Shown piece after piece: positions 18,413 to 26,897 of a stretch of DNA of 47,141 nt. Position 1 is the first letter of the stretch, and every line of letters starts with the position of its first letter. This stretch comes from Actinomycetes bacterium (lineage in GTDB: Bacteria; Actinomycetota; Acidimicrobiia; Acidimicrobiales; JAJZXF01). Position numbers and translations under genes: made by a program. The DNA is taken from NCBI GenBank assembly GCA_021791755.1, contig JAJYWA010000007.1:1-47141 (forward strand), read 5' to 3'. The notes under the pieces are model-generated. The model saw only the letters and a list, made by a program, of their open reading frames with translations. It searched no databases and was not told the DNA's origin.

Positions 18413-19329
18413 TCAGGGGATGGGCAGAGCGCGACCGTAATGCTCGAACGCGTCATAGGCGCCTGCGTCCGTCCTGCCTGGCTCTTGTGGCTGTTCCATT
18501 GATGTTCGGCCTCGTCGCGTCGGCATGCGCTCCTGCACCGCTCGGGAAGTCCGCCATTGCCGTCTCGCGCTCCCTGGCACGCACTGAAAGCGCGGGCAGC
18601 GCGGCAGTAAGCATAAACCTCCTGATGGCCTCCTCTCGGCTTGGTCCGCTGGCGGGAAGGGCCACCGGCGTAGTCAGCTTCGCTGATCGCACCGGACGCA
18701 TGGAGCTGTACGGCTTCGGCCTGCCAGAGCGATCTCCGACCGAAGTCGTGTTCACCGGCTCTGCGATCTACATGAAGCTTCCTTCGACGGCGCGCCTCAA
18801 GGGACAGGGCGCGGACCCTTGGCTCGGCCTCCTGCTGAGCGATCTCAACGCCGTGTCGACGGCACAGGCGGGGTTCGTGTTCCAGGCAGAGTCGGTGAAT
18901 GCCCTTTACCTGCTGGACGCGGTCTCTCTTGGGGCCACGGGCTTCGAGCGGTCGTCTTCGTCCGGCCGCACGGCGCCGTACTCGGGGTCGGTGAACCTCG
19001 CTACCGCTCAGAGGTACTCGAGCGGTCTGGACGCGATGGTCCTGTCTCAGCAGACAGCGTTCACAGGTATCTCGGTGGCGCCGGTTGAAGTGTGGCTCGA
19101 TCGGTCTGGCAGGATTCGTCGCCTTCGCTTGGTTCTCGATCCGGCCCAGGCCGCATCGGGCAGCCGGCTGGGGGGAAAGGTCACCATTACGGTCTCGCTG
19201 AGCAGGTTCGGTGTGGCGGCGCCGGTAACGGCGCCGCCGGCAGGCCAGGTGACTAATCTCGACGTCATACTCGAGAACCTTTCGGGTGGTGAGATGGGCG
19301 AGCCGCCGGGCGAGACCCCCGGCCAGTAG
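18409..19329 (+). CDS. Lipoprotein, LppX/LprG-like
   Basis: ATGA overlap with upstream gene; GLVASACAPAPLGKSA lipobox; LprG-like repeat of GxxMELxGFG, VFTGSAIYMKLP, VEVWLDRSGRIRRLRLVLD. Confidence 0.6.
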   Translation: MIRGWAERDRNARTRHRRLRPSCLALVAVPLMFGLVASACAPAPLGKSAIAVSRSLARTESAGSAAVSINLLMASSRLGPLAGRATGVVSFADRTGRMELYGFGLPERSPTEVVFTGSAIYMKLPSTARLKGQGADPWLGLLLSDLNAVSTAQAGFVFQAESVNALYLLDAVSLGATGFERSSSSGRTAPYSGSVNLATAQRYSSGLDAMVLSQQTAFTGISVAPVEVWLDRSGRIRRLRLVLDPAQAASGSRLGGKVTITVSLSRFGVAAPVTAPPAGQVTNLDVILENLSGGEMGEPPGETPGQ

Positions 19330-19590
19330 GGCCAGAGGGAGCGGCGCCATATGACACCGTCCAGGGCCCCAGCCGTTCCTCCGGAACCCATGCATTTCTC
19401 GCCACCCCGTGCGTCACCCCCCGCTCCACTCTCGGCCTGCTCGGCCCCAGCCGTTCCTCCGCTGGCCGCGGCAGATGAGGTCGGGTCGTCGAGGAGACCT
19501 CGGCGAGAGCGAGATGCAGAGAGCGAGGGAGAGCGCAAGCGCAAGCGCGACGGAGCGTCGCCGGGGAAGCGTTGTACTGGTGAGCGCACC

Positions 19591-21252
19591 GTGAGACCAT
19601 CGAGCCCAGCTACGGGATGGAGATCGGCGCGTGGGATCGACGTCACGCGTGCGCCGTTGCTCGGAGGCCTTGCGAGCCGGCTGCTGAGGTGGAGGGCATT
19701 TCAATTCATCGTGATCCTCCCGAACGAGATCCTGTTCTGGCTCGTGATATCGACAGGGCTGATCGGGGGGGTGCTGCTTCACCAGTCGCATGTCTCGACG
19801 ACGGTTCATTTCGGGGCAGCGTCCAGCTCGGGGCTGGGACTCCCATTCGGAGCGGGCGGAGCAGTCACCCACGCAGCCGCCCGTGGAGCAGCCACTCACG
19901 CAGCGACCGGTGGAGGATGGCTTTTCAACACGCCGCTGGTGGACACCTGGTCCAGGCCGAATTTCTCCACCGCGATCACCTGGTGGCTGTGGTGGTCGCT
20001 GGTCTGGTTGCTGATGGCTGTCGTGGGGCGGGGCTGGTGCCTGGTGTGCCCGTTCGGCGGGGCTGCTGAGTGGGTCCAGCGGCTGTCTCTGTGGAGGAGG
20101 CGGCAGCGAAGCATCGGACTTGGCCTGCGCTGGCCGCGGGCGCTTGTCAAGCTCGGCGTGCTGCCCGCGGTCGTTGCCTTCATCGTGTTGACCTGGGTGG
20201 AGGAGTACTACAACATCTCGGTCTCCGGTGATCCTTTCACGACCGGCCTGCTGGTCGGGATTATCGTGCTGCTGGCTCTCGGGATGCATCTCGTCTTCGA
20301 GCGAAGGACGTTCTGCACCTATCTCTGCCCCCTCACCGCCGTGTTCGCTCCACTGGGAGCGACTGGAGTGGTGGCCGGCTTTCGTGCCCGCGACCCGGAG
20401 CGGTGCTATACATGCCCGACCAAGGACTGCATGCGAGGCGGTGAGAAAGGATACGAGTGCGCGTGGTACGAATGGCCCGCAACGGCCTCTTCGAACGCAT
20501 CGTGCGGGCTGTGCACCGAGTGCTTCAAGGCGTGTCCCTATGCCAATGTTGGTCTGTTCGTGCAACCTCCTCTCACGTCGGTCGTAGCGCCTGGCAAGAG
20601 GCGCTACGACATCGCGCTCGCGGCAGTCGCAGTCCTCGGTGCGATCGTGTTCATGACGATCAACGCGCTTCCGATCTACACGAGCATCGACGCGAAGCTC
20701 AATGCGTGGCTGTCCTTCCCGCACTACCCGGATCCAATTGACTACTTCGGGACCATCGCGGCCGTCGTCGCCGGCTTCGCTGCGCTGGCTTGGCTCGTGA
20801 GGATCGCCGCTCGTCCGAGGACGGGGTCACGGGCAGGGTTGTCATGGTTCACGCCGCTTGCCTACGCGGTCATCCCGCTTGCGACAGCAGACCTTCTTGC
20901 CAACCGGGCGCCGACGTTGCTGTTCTACGCGCCGCGGATGATCCAGGTGATCTCGGATCCTTTCGGAAGGGGGTGGAACCTGTTCGGGACGGCCCATCTC
21001 GCCGTAGCGCGCTCGCATCTCGTGGGGTTCGACTTCCAGGGGCGCTCTGGGTCGGCCCTCGCCGTTCAGATCGGGATCGTGGCGCTCGGAGCGGCGGCGA
21101 CCCTGTGGAGCACGCACAGGATCTTTTCGAAGGAGCTCCGGCCGGCTAGCGGCCGCCCGCTCTGGGGCGAGCTGGCGGCCCTTGGCGCCATGGCTGGCTG
21201 TGCCGCGCTCATTGCCTGGAGCTACATGCTGCTCGGGGGTGTCGCGACGTGA
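19591..21252 (+). CDS. NapH/NosR-like membrane polyferredoxin
   Basis: GWCLVCPFGG, CTYLCPLTAVFAP, CYTCPTKDC, CGLCTECFKACPYANVG with multiple TM helices. GTG 19591 proposed; the in-frame ORF extends to 19351 through a low-complexity stretch. Confidence 0.85.
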   Translation: MRPSSPATGWRSARGIDVTRAPLLGGLASRLLRWRAFQFIVILPNEILFWLVISTGLIGGVLLHQSHVSTTVHFGAASSSGLGLPFGAGGAVTHAAARGAATHAATGGGWLFNTPLVDTWSRPNFSTAITWWLWWSLVWLLMAVVGRGWCLVCPFGGAAEWVQRLSLWRRRQRSIGLGLRWPRALVKLGVLPAVVAFIVLTWVEEYYNISVSGDPFTTGLLVGIIVLLALGMHLVFERRTFCTYLCPLTAVFAPLGATGVVAGFRARDPERCYTCPTKDCMRGGEKGYECAWYEWPATASSNASCGLCTECFKACPYANVGLFVQPPLTSVVAPGKRRYDIALAAVAVLGAIVFMTINALPIYTSIDAKLNAWLSFPHYPDPIDYFGTIAAVVAGFAALAWLVRIAARPRTGSRAGLSWFTPLAYAVIPLATADLLANRAPTLLFYAPRMIQVISDPFGRGWNLFGTAHLAVARSHLVGFDFQGRSGSALAVQIGIVALGAAATLWSTHRIFSKELRPASGRPLWGELAALGAMAGCAALIAWSYMLLGGVAT

Positions 21253-23063
21253 GCGCTCGTGCCCTGAGCCGAGAGACCACGGCGCCGATCGCGGTGCGGG
21301 TCTGGCAGATGGCATGCGTCGGGTGCCTGGACTGCGTCCAGAGGTGTCCAACCGGAGCGCTTTCGATGCGCTATCCCGAGGGAGTCTTGGAGGCCGATGA
21401 GAGCCTGTGCGTAGGTTGCCGGATATGCGAGCGTACGTGCGCCTACGCCGCGATCAGCATCGAGGGGCCGCTCGACTCGAAGCCGGCCAATGTTCTCCCA
21501 GCCCGCACTCCGTCTCCCATCGAGGGTGACCTCGGAGAAGTGCAGGCGGGGTACGCGAGCCTCGATGAGGCGAGATCAGCTGCTGAGCGCTGCCTGGAGT
21601 GCCCGGATCCGAGCTGCGTATGGGGCTGTCCTGCTCACAACGACATACCCGGTTTCATCGCTGAGGTGAAGGCGGGGGATCTGGCTGCCGCACGAAGGGC
21701 GCTCGCCAGGACGAGCTGCATGCCGGGCGTGTGCGCACGCGTCTGCGACGCAGGCGCCCAGTGCGAGGGCGCCTGCGCCCTCGCACTGGCGGGCGGTGCA
21801 CCGGTCTCGATAAAGCTGCTGGAGCGCTTCGCCGCCGACTCGGCGCCCGTCGATAGTGGCTCAGGGATCAAGATCGGAGATCGCCCGTTGCCCCCGTTGC
21901 CTTCCGCCGTCTCGGTTGCCGTCGTGGGCGGGGGCCCGGCCGGCATGGCTGCGGCAGTCTGGCTCCTGGCTGGCGGCGCGCGAGTGGAGCTTTTCGAGAT
22001 GGGCCCAGAGCTCGGCGGTGTCCTTTGCTGGGGGATCCCGAGGTATGCGCTGGGGCGCGAAGTATGGTCCCCGCTCGTAAAGGTCCTCGAAGCCTCACCA
22101 GGTCTCTGCTTGCACACCTCGACGCAGGTCGGCCAGGATGTGGATCTCCGAGAGCTGGCTCGCCAGCACGATGCCGTGTTGCTGGCCCACGGCGCATCTG
22201 TGGCCCCTGAGCTGGCAACGCCTGGAGCCGAGGCTGGTGGCGTCATGGATGCCCGGCGCTTTCTCGAGGGCGCCGGCGACCTGTGGGATCCACACGGAGA
22301 GATCTGCGGCGCCGAGCTGGCTGGGAAGTATGTGCTCGTCGTCGGGGGAGGAGATACTGCGATGGCGGTGTCGAGGACGGCGAGGAGGCTTGGGGCGCGG
22401 GTGGTCTCGATCAGGAGGAGGGTGCGATCCAAGGCACAGGTGCGCTCCGACGAGCTGGCCCAAGCCCTGAGCGAGGGCGTCGAGGTGCGGTTCGGTCTAG
22501 CGCTCGAACGCATCGACGCGTCGGGAGAGGTTGTAGCTGCGAGGCTCAGGTCCGCCGTCCCACGGTGGCGAGCGCCGGTTCTCCGTTCGCGAGCGGAGAG
22601 GGGTCCGCGCCGGCAGCTGCTTGCGGTGGACATGGTCGTGGCGGCGACCGGGTTCAAGGTGGACCGATCCATCGGGTCCGGGCGCCGTGGCGCCAATACG
22701 GCAGCCGTCACCGGGTCGCAGCTCGGCGATCCGTCGCAGGGCTCACATGGCCCGCAGGGCTTACGTGATCTGCTCGCAGCGAGCGGGCTCGGCGTCGCAG
22801 GCAGCAGCGATGCGGGCGGTCATCTAGCGCTGGCCGTGCTGGAGAGGCAGGCGGCGCTTGACGCGTCGAAGCGCCAGTGCGCCGATCGGCTCTGGATCGC
22901 CGGAGACGCTCTTCGCGGGCCGTCGAGCGTGGTCGAGGCCATGGCGCAGGGCCGCGAAGCAGCGCTAGAGGTTCTCCGCTTGGCAGCGGCTCAAGATCCC
23001 CGAGATCAGGAGATCCCCGAGCTCGGGTCCGCCTCCTGCCGGGATCAGGTCCCTGAGGTGTAG
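21249..23063 (+). CDS. Ferredoxin-domain + GltD-like FAD/NAD(P) oxidoreductase
   Basis: N-terminal CVGCLDCVQRCPTGALSM and CVGCRICERTCAYAAISI; GltD-type CLECPDPSCVWGCPAHNDIPGFI, CMPGVCARVCDAGAQCEGAC; VAVVGGGPAGMAAAVWLL; VLVVGGGDTAMAVSRTARR; WIAGDALRGPSSVVEAMAQGREAA. GTGA overlap with upstream stop. Confidence 0.9.
   Translation: MSARALSRETTAPIAVRVWQMACVGCLDCVQRCPTGALSMRYPEGVLEADESLCVGCRICERTCAYAAISIEGPLDSKPANVLPARTPSPIEGDLGEVQAGYASLDEARSAAERCLECPDPSCVWGCPAHNDIPGFIAEVKAGDLAAARRALARTSCMPGVCARVCDAGAQCEGACALALAGGAPVSIKLLERFAADSAPVDSGSGIKIGDRPLPPLPSAVSVAVVGGGPAGMAAAVWLLAGGARVELFEMGPELGGVLCWGIPRYALGREVWSPLVKVLEASPGLCLHTSTQVGQDVDLRELARQHDAVLLAHGASVAPELATPGAEAGGVMDARRFLEGAGDLWDPHGEICGAELAGKYVLVVGGGDTAMAVSRTARRLGARVVSIRRRVRSKAQVRSDELAQALSEGVEVRFGLALERIDASGEVVAARLRSAVPRWRAPVLRSRAERGPRRQLLAVDMVVAATGFKVDRSIGSGRRGANTAAVTGSQLGDPSQGSHGPQGLRDLLAASGLGVAGSSDAGGHLALAVLERQAALDASKRQCADRLWIAGDALRGPSSVVEAMAQGREAALEVLRLAAAQDPRDQEIPELGSASCRDQVPEV
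21758..21789. repeat. Perfect 14-bp inverted repeat with 4-nt loop inside the GltD-like CDS
   Basis: ccagtgcgagggcg-cctg-cgccctcgcactgg. Confidence 0.95.
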
Positions 23064-23842
23064 CCGGTCGTGAAGAAGGCCCGAGCGCCGATCCAGACTG
23101 GCACGCCGTTCGGCCACCACGGCGCAGGCTGCATGACCACCTGGAGCGAGCTGTTGAAGGCTATGCCGCCCGGCGGCCAGAAGTAGCCTGTTGTGCCCTG
23201 GCCGTTGCACCAGGGTGTGACGCTGCCGCCGAGGACGGGGTCGTTCTGGTAGAAGGGGCTGTTCGTCGACTCGCCGGTGGTGTTGCCGTTCCAGCCGACT
23301 GACGGCCACCCCATCCAGCTGAAGACCGTCCAGAGCGCGGTATGCCCGTCGATGTAGACCCAGATCTGCCCGTCGTAGGCTCCGCAGTTCCCTCCGTCGA
23401 ACCAGCCGACGGAGGGCCCAATGTTTGCAATCGAATCCCAGGTGACGCCTTTGAACACGCCGGGTCCTGAGACGTTTACCATCGTGTAGGTCTGGGTATT
23501 ATTGGTGACTTCTTCACCCCACGGACCCCAGCCCCAGTTGTGCGGTGCGCCAGCCGGTAGGGAGACGCGTAACCTGCCCTGGCCATTGGTCGGCAGGTTG
23601 CCCACGTTGACCGTCGGGTTGTTCGTAACAGCGACGTTAACCGGGGGAAGCGATGAGTGCGCCGTGCTCGCTCCGACGGGCGAGGTGGCGAGCGCTGCGG
23701 CAGCGCCCAAGCCGGCGCCGATCATCACCATCGCCGAGGCGGCCAGCACGCCGATCCCCAATCGCGCCGCACGGGCTACGGGCGTCCTGCGCACCCTCCT
23801 GCTAGCTGTGCCGCCGACAAGCATTCCCATCTGCTCCTCCAT
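23045..23842 (-). CDS. Secreted protein of unknown function
   Basis: Signal-peptide-like region; Trp/Gly/Asn-rich beta-type sequence (VNVSGPGVFKGVTWDSIANIGPSVGWFDGGNCGAYDGQIWVYIDG). Convergent 19-bp overlap with the GltD-like gene. Confidence 0.65.
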   Translation of the reverse strand: MEEQMGMLVGGTASRRVRRTPVARAARLGIGVLAASAMVMIGAGLGAAAALATSPVGASTAHSSLPPVNVAVTNNPTVNVGNLPTNGQGRLRVSLPAGAPHNWGWGPWGEEVTNNTQTYTMVNVSGPGVFKGVTWDSIANIGPSVGWFDGGNCGAYDGQIWVYIDGHTALWTVFSWMGWPSVGWNGNTTGESTNSPFYQNDPVLGGSVTPWCNGQGTTGYFWPPGGIAFNSSLQVVMQPAPWWPNGVPVWIGARAFFTTGYTSGT

Positions 23843-23924
23843 CTGCGATCATGCCCTGACCGGCTGATCATAGCACATACTTCGCCCGCGCGGGCCGCAG
23901 AAGCTGTAGTGCTCAGGCAGGCGC

Positions 23925-25109
23925 TCAGGGGCCGTCGAGGTTCTCGACGGCCTCGAGGAATAGCCCCTCAGGGCTCCGAAGCGCCTGCGGGGTCGCCCGT
24001 GCCAGGGATGAGCGTACGGTCGCATGGGGCTCTGTCTCCGCCAAGACCTCTTTGAGCGTCGCGACGAGCCTTCCCTGCAGCACGGATGCCCGGTCAACGC
24101 CGGTGCGGAACCTGCAAAGGACTGCAAAGGCGCCTGGGGCCACCCTCGCGATGTCGTCGTCGTGGCGAACGCAGCCTTCGAGTTGGGCTGCCGCAGCGCG
24201 CACGAGCTCGTCTGCCGATGCTGCCCCGTGCTCGCAGTCGGGCGTGTCGACGATCTCGAGGAGCAGGATGGCCAGCTCGTTCTCACCCTTCTCGATGGTG
24301 CCCAGGGCGTGTCCGAGCTTTGCAAGAAATACTGCGGCGCCGGGCAGCCCCGTCACGGGATCTGGGTCGAGCATCGCGGCCAAGGCATCGTGTGTCCGCG
24401 CTACCGGATCGTTGGATGTCCTGATGCCGGCAGCCGCAGCGTCGGGCGGCGCGCCCTGGGACGCGAGGATCTGCCTGGCAGCCTCCTCTGCGGCGGGATG
24501 GCGCCTGTCGACCAAGGGTCGTCCGGGTTGCCGGTGGTCCCTGAGCCACAACGCTGGGGCTGAGCCGAACACCTCTTCGCGAGCTTTCATGTGAGCCGAG
24601 AGACGCATCGCAAGCCCGTTGAGGGCATCCAGCTGGTCTTCGTCGAAGTAGCCGGTTGCCGGGTTGACGACGCACAGAAGCCCCCGTACCTCGTCGGAAA
24701 TTCCCCGGTCGATGACGGCCGCCGCCGCTATGGTCACGCGATGGCCGCCGTTGAACGCTGATGTGGCGTCTCGCTCGTCCATCTGGGCTCCACCGCTCGG
24801 CTCTACTTCGCCGCGCCCTGTGCCGTCATCTGCGTCATCATCGATGAGCGCTGGCGCAACGAGGACCTTTCCCCCCTCGAGGCCCGGGTCTTCCCAGACG
24901 CCGTAGGCCATCTTGCATAGAACCTCGGGCGTCCAGGACGCGTGCTCAGGGAAGGTGGAGGTGAGCCGCAAGGCACCGTCCGCGTGCCGCAAGGCGAGGA
25001 ACGCGACGTCGGCGGCGCACAGGTCCCATGCGGTCCGGAGAAGGTTGGTGGCGGTTCCTCCGCTGGACTGGCTCATCACTTCGGTGAGACTAGCGGCCCG
25101 CCGTCCCAT
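23925..25109 (-). CDS. GAF-like plus degenerate GGDEF-domain protein
   Basis: GGDEF-like fold motifs DPDPVTGLPGAAVFLAKLGHAL...ELAILLLEIVD...ADELVRAAAAQLEGCVRHDDDIARVAPGAFAVLCRF, with APGAF in the GGDEF position. Confidence 0.72.
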   Translation of the reverse strand: MGRRAASLTEVMSQSSGGTATNLLRTAWDLCAADVAFLALRHADGALRLTSTFPEHASWTPEVLCKMAYGVWEDPGLEGGKVLVAPALIDDDADDGTGRGEVEPSGGAQMDERDATSAFNGGHRVTIAAAAVIDRGISDEVRGLLCVVNPATGYFDEDQLDALNGLAMRLSAHMKAREEVFGSAPALWLRDHRQPGRPLVDRRHPAAEEAARQILASQGAPPDAAAAGIRTSNDPVARTHDALAAMLDPDPVTGLPGAAVFLAKLGHALGTIEKGENELAILLLEIVDTPDCEHGAASADELVRAAAAQLEGCVRHDDDIARVAPGAFAVLCRFRTGVDRASVLQGRLVATLKEVLAETEPHATVRSSLARATPQALRSPEGLFLEAVENLDGP

Positions 25110-25197
25110 GGGCGTACGGTTGCCGTACCTGCCGCACAGGCGCTGCGCGACTCACATCCTGCGAGCCGCTCCCGGGCGAGCCTATGATGGCGCCGTT

Positions 25198-25716
25198 GTG
25201 GACGCCACCCGGGCGGTATCAGCCGCAGTTGTGACCGTTGCCGGAAATGAGCTGATCGACTCGTGCCGGATGCGCTTCGATCCATCGGCGGCTCGCGGGA
25301 TGCCTGCGCACATTACGGTTCTCTACCCGTTTGCCAGCGTCGAAGAGCTGCGCGGGGACGTGGTTAGCGCCTTGGAGGACGTCTGTGCGCGCACCAAGCC
25401 CTTCGACTTCGAGCTGGTAGATCTCGGGTCTTTCCCAGGCGTCCTCTACCTCGTGCCGGAGCCGCAGGGGAAGTTCGTCGATCTTGTAGAGTCCCTGTCT
25501 CGTGCGCTGCCGGCCTGGCCACCGTACTCTGGCGCATATGCCGAGGTGGTCCCGCACCTTACGATCGCGCAGCGCCGCAGGGTTCCACGGCGGGCTCGCA
25601 GGCAGCTCTCCGCTGGGCTGCCTTTGGCATGCCGGGCGTCTTTTCTTGATGTGCTGGTCGAAGAGGATGCTGGATGGCGGACACTTCGTCGGTTCGAGCT
25701 GGGCGCTGGGGAGTAG
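25198..25716 (+). CDS. 2H phosphoesterase / 2'-5' RNA ligase family protein
   Basis: Paired motifs AHITVLYPF and PHLTIAQRR; GTG start at 25198. Confidence 0.75.
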   Translation: MDATRAVSAAVVTVAGNELIDSCRMRFDPSAARGMPAHITVLYPFASVEELRGDVVSALEDVCARTKPFDFELVDLGSFPGVLYLVPEPQGKFVDLVESLSRALPAWPPYSGAYAEVVPHLTIAQRRRVPRRARRQLSAGLPLACRASFLDVLVEEDAGWRTLRRFELGAGE

Positions 25717-25760
25717 AAGGAGCCGGGTGTTGGGCTGCAGGCGGGCGATCCCCCCGTCGT

Positions 25761-26897
25761 TCAATGCAGGCGGGAGGCCCCTTGCTCCTCTGATCTCAGC
25801 GTGCTGCGGAGCGCTGCGGCAGAGAGCGGGAACGCCCCTGAGGTGATAGCCCAGGTTCCGTAGTCCCAGATCACGCCGTAGGCGACGGAGTGGGAAGCCA
25901 TCCACCTCAGCAGGTGTGTAACGAAGTAAGCATCATCGCTTCCCGCTGGACTGTCTCCCTGGGGAGCGAGGCCCCACTTCTCGATGGCGAGAGGCTTGGA
26001 GTGCAAGCTCGCGAACTCGGCGAACCAGTCGAGCCCGTAGCTCACGTTGACGAGCAGAGCCCAACGCTGCTGAGGAGTCACGGGGGTCAATGATGGAGGG
26101 GCCTGGCCCGGACTCGCGCCGGTGGTGAGCTCTTGCTCGAGGACGTCGGTGGCGATGATGTCGACGTAGGAGCTCCCTGGATAGATTGCGTTGGGGCCGA
26201 TCCCCGTCGATGTCTGGGCGGAATCCCATACGAACTGGAACCTTGCTCCCGGAACGGCGCGCATGGTGGAGACTATGTGGCGCCAGTACGCTACGTACCA
26301 GCTTGCCTCTGCAGGCGTGGTCGCGGACCACGGCAGGCCTGGTAGGTCCGCATCCCAGCCGAGCACCAAGAGAGCGTTGGACTGGTTGCTCTGGACCAGC
26401 AGTTGAGCCAACTTCGCGAAGTACCCGTCGTACGTACCGGCTGCGCCAGCTGCAAGGGTCGCTCCCGAGCCAGGCAGCATGGGGACTCCCCAGATCCGCG
26501 TGAAGCCGGAACCGGCCCACCTGCCGAGGGTCCACGTGGGTTGCGTGATACTGCTCCAGGTCGCGTTGGAGAAGAAGTCCATCGCGTAGCGAACCGGCAG
26601 CCCCAGATAGTCCTGGAAGGCATACGCGCCTGCGACGTTTCCCGGCCCGGCATAAACTCCGACACCGACACCATCTGCAATACCCCAGCCAGGCGGTTGG
26701 AGCGGAACGTGGCGTGTCACTCGTGGCTTGCCCAGAGCGCTCCCCGGCACTGAACCGGCCAGGGGAGCGCTCTTGACCGGGTGATGACCACGCGGCCCCG
26801 CAGCCCGGTCGGTCTCGAGGACGGCGAGAGCGGCTGCGAGGACCGCTATGGCAACCGCTATGGCTGGGATGCGCAGTCGCGAGCGCGTGCTATTCAA
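25761..26897 (-). CDS. Secreted GH26-like (beta-mannanase-type) protein
   Basis: N-terminal TM/signal; ALLVLGWDADLPGLPWS, YVAYWRHIVSTMRAVPGARFQFVWD, YPGSSYVDIIATDVL, SKPLAIEKWGLAP. Confidence 0.6.
   Translation of the reverse strand: MNSTRSRLRIPAIAVAIAVLAAALAVLETDRAAGPRGHHPVKSAPLAGSVPGSALGKPRVTRHVPLQPPGWGIADGVGVGVYAGPGNVAGAYAFQDYLGLPVRYAMDFFSNATWSSITQPTWTLGRWAGSGFTRIWGVPMLPGSGATLAAGAAGTYDGYFAKLAQLLVQSNQSNALLVLGWDADLPGLPWSATTPAEASWYVAYWRHIVSTMRAVPGARFQFVWDSAQTSTGIGPNAIYPGSSYVDIIATDVLEQELTTGASPGQAPPSLTPVTPQQRWALLVNVSYGLDWFAEFASLHSKPLAIEKWGLAPQGDSPAGSDDAYFVTHLLRWMASHSVAYGVIWDYGTWAITSGAFPLSAAALRSTLRSEEQGASRLH

Noticed and set aside
18139-19395. 418-aa minus-strand ORF opposite the exported and lipoprotein genes
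   Set aside because: Arg/His/Pro-rich with no recognisable motif; typical antisense open frame in high-GC DNA. The plus-strand genes have ATGA couplings and lipobox/signal motifs.
19414-20724. 436-aa minus-strand ORF opposite the polyferredoxin
   Set aside because: Low-complexity RR/HQ-rich sequence; the plus strand encodes clear CxxCxxxCP motifs.
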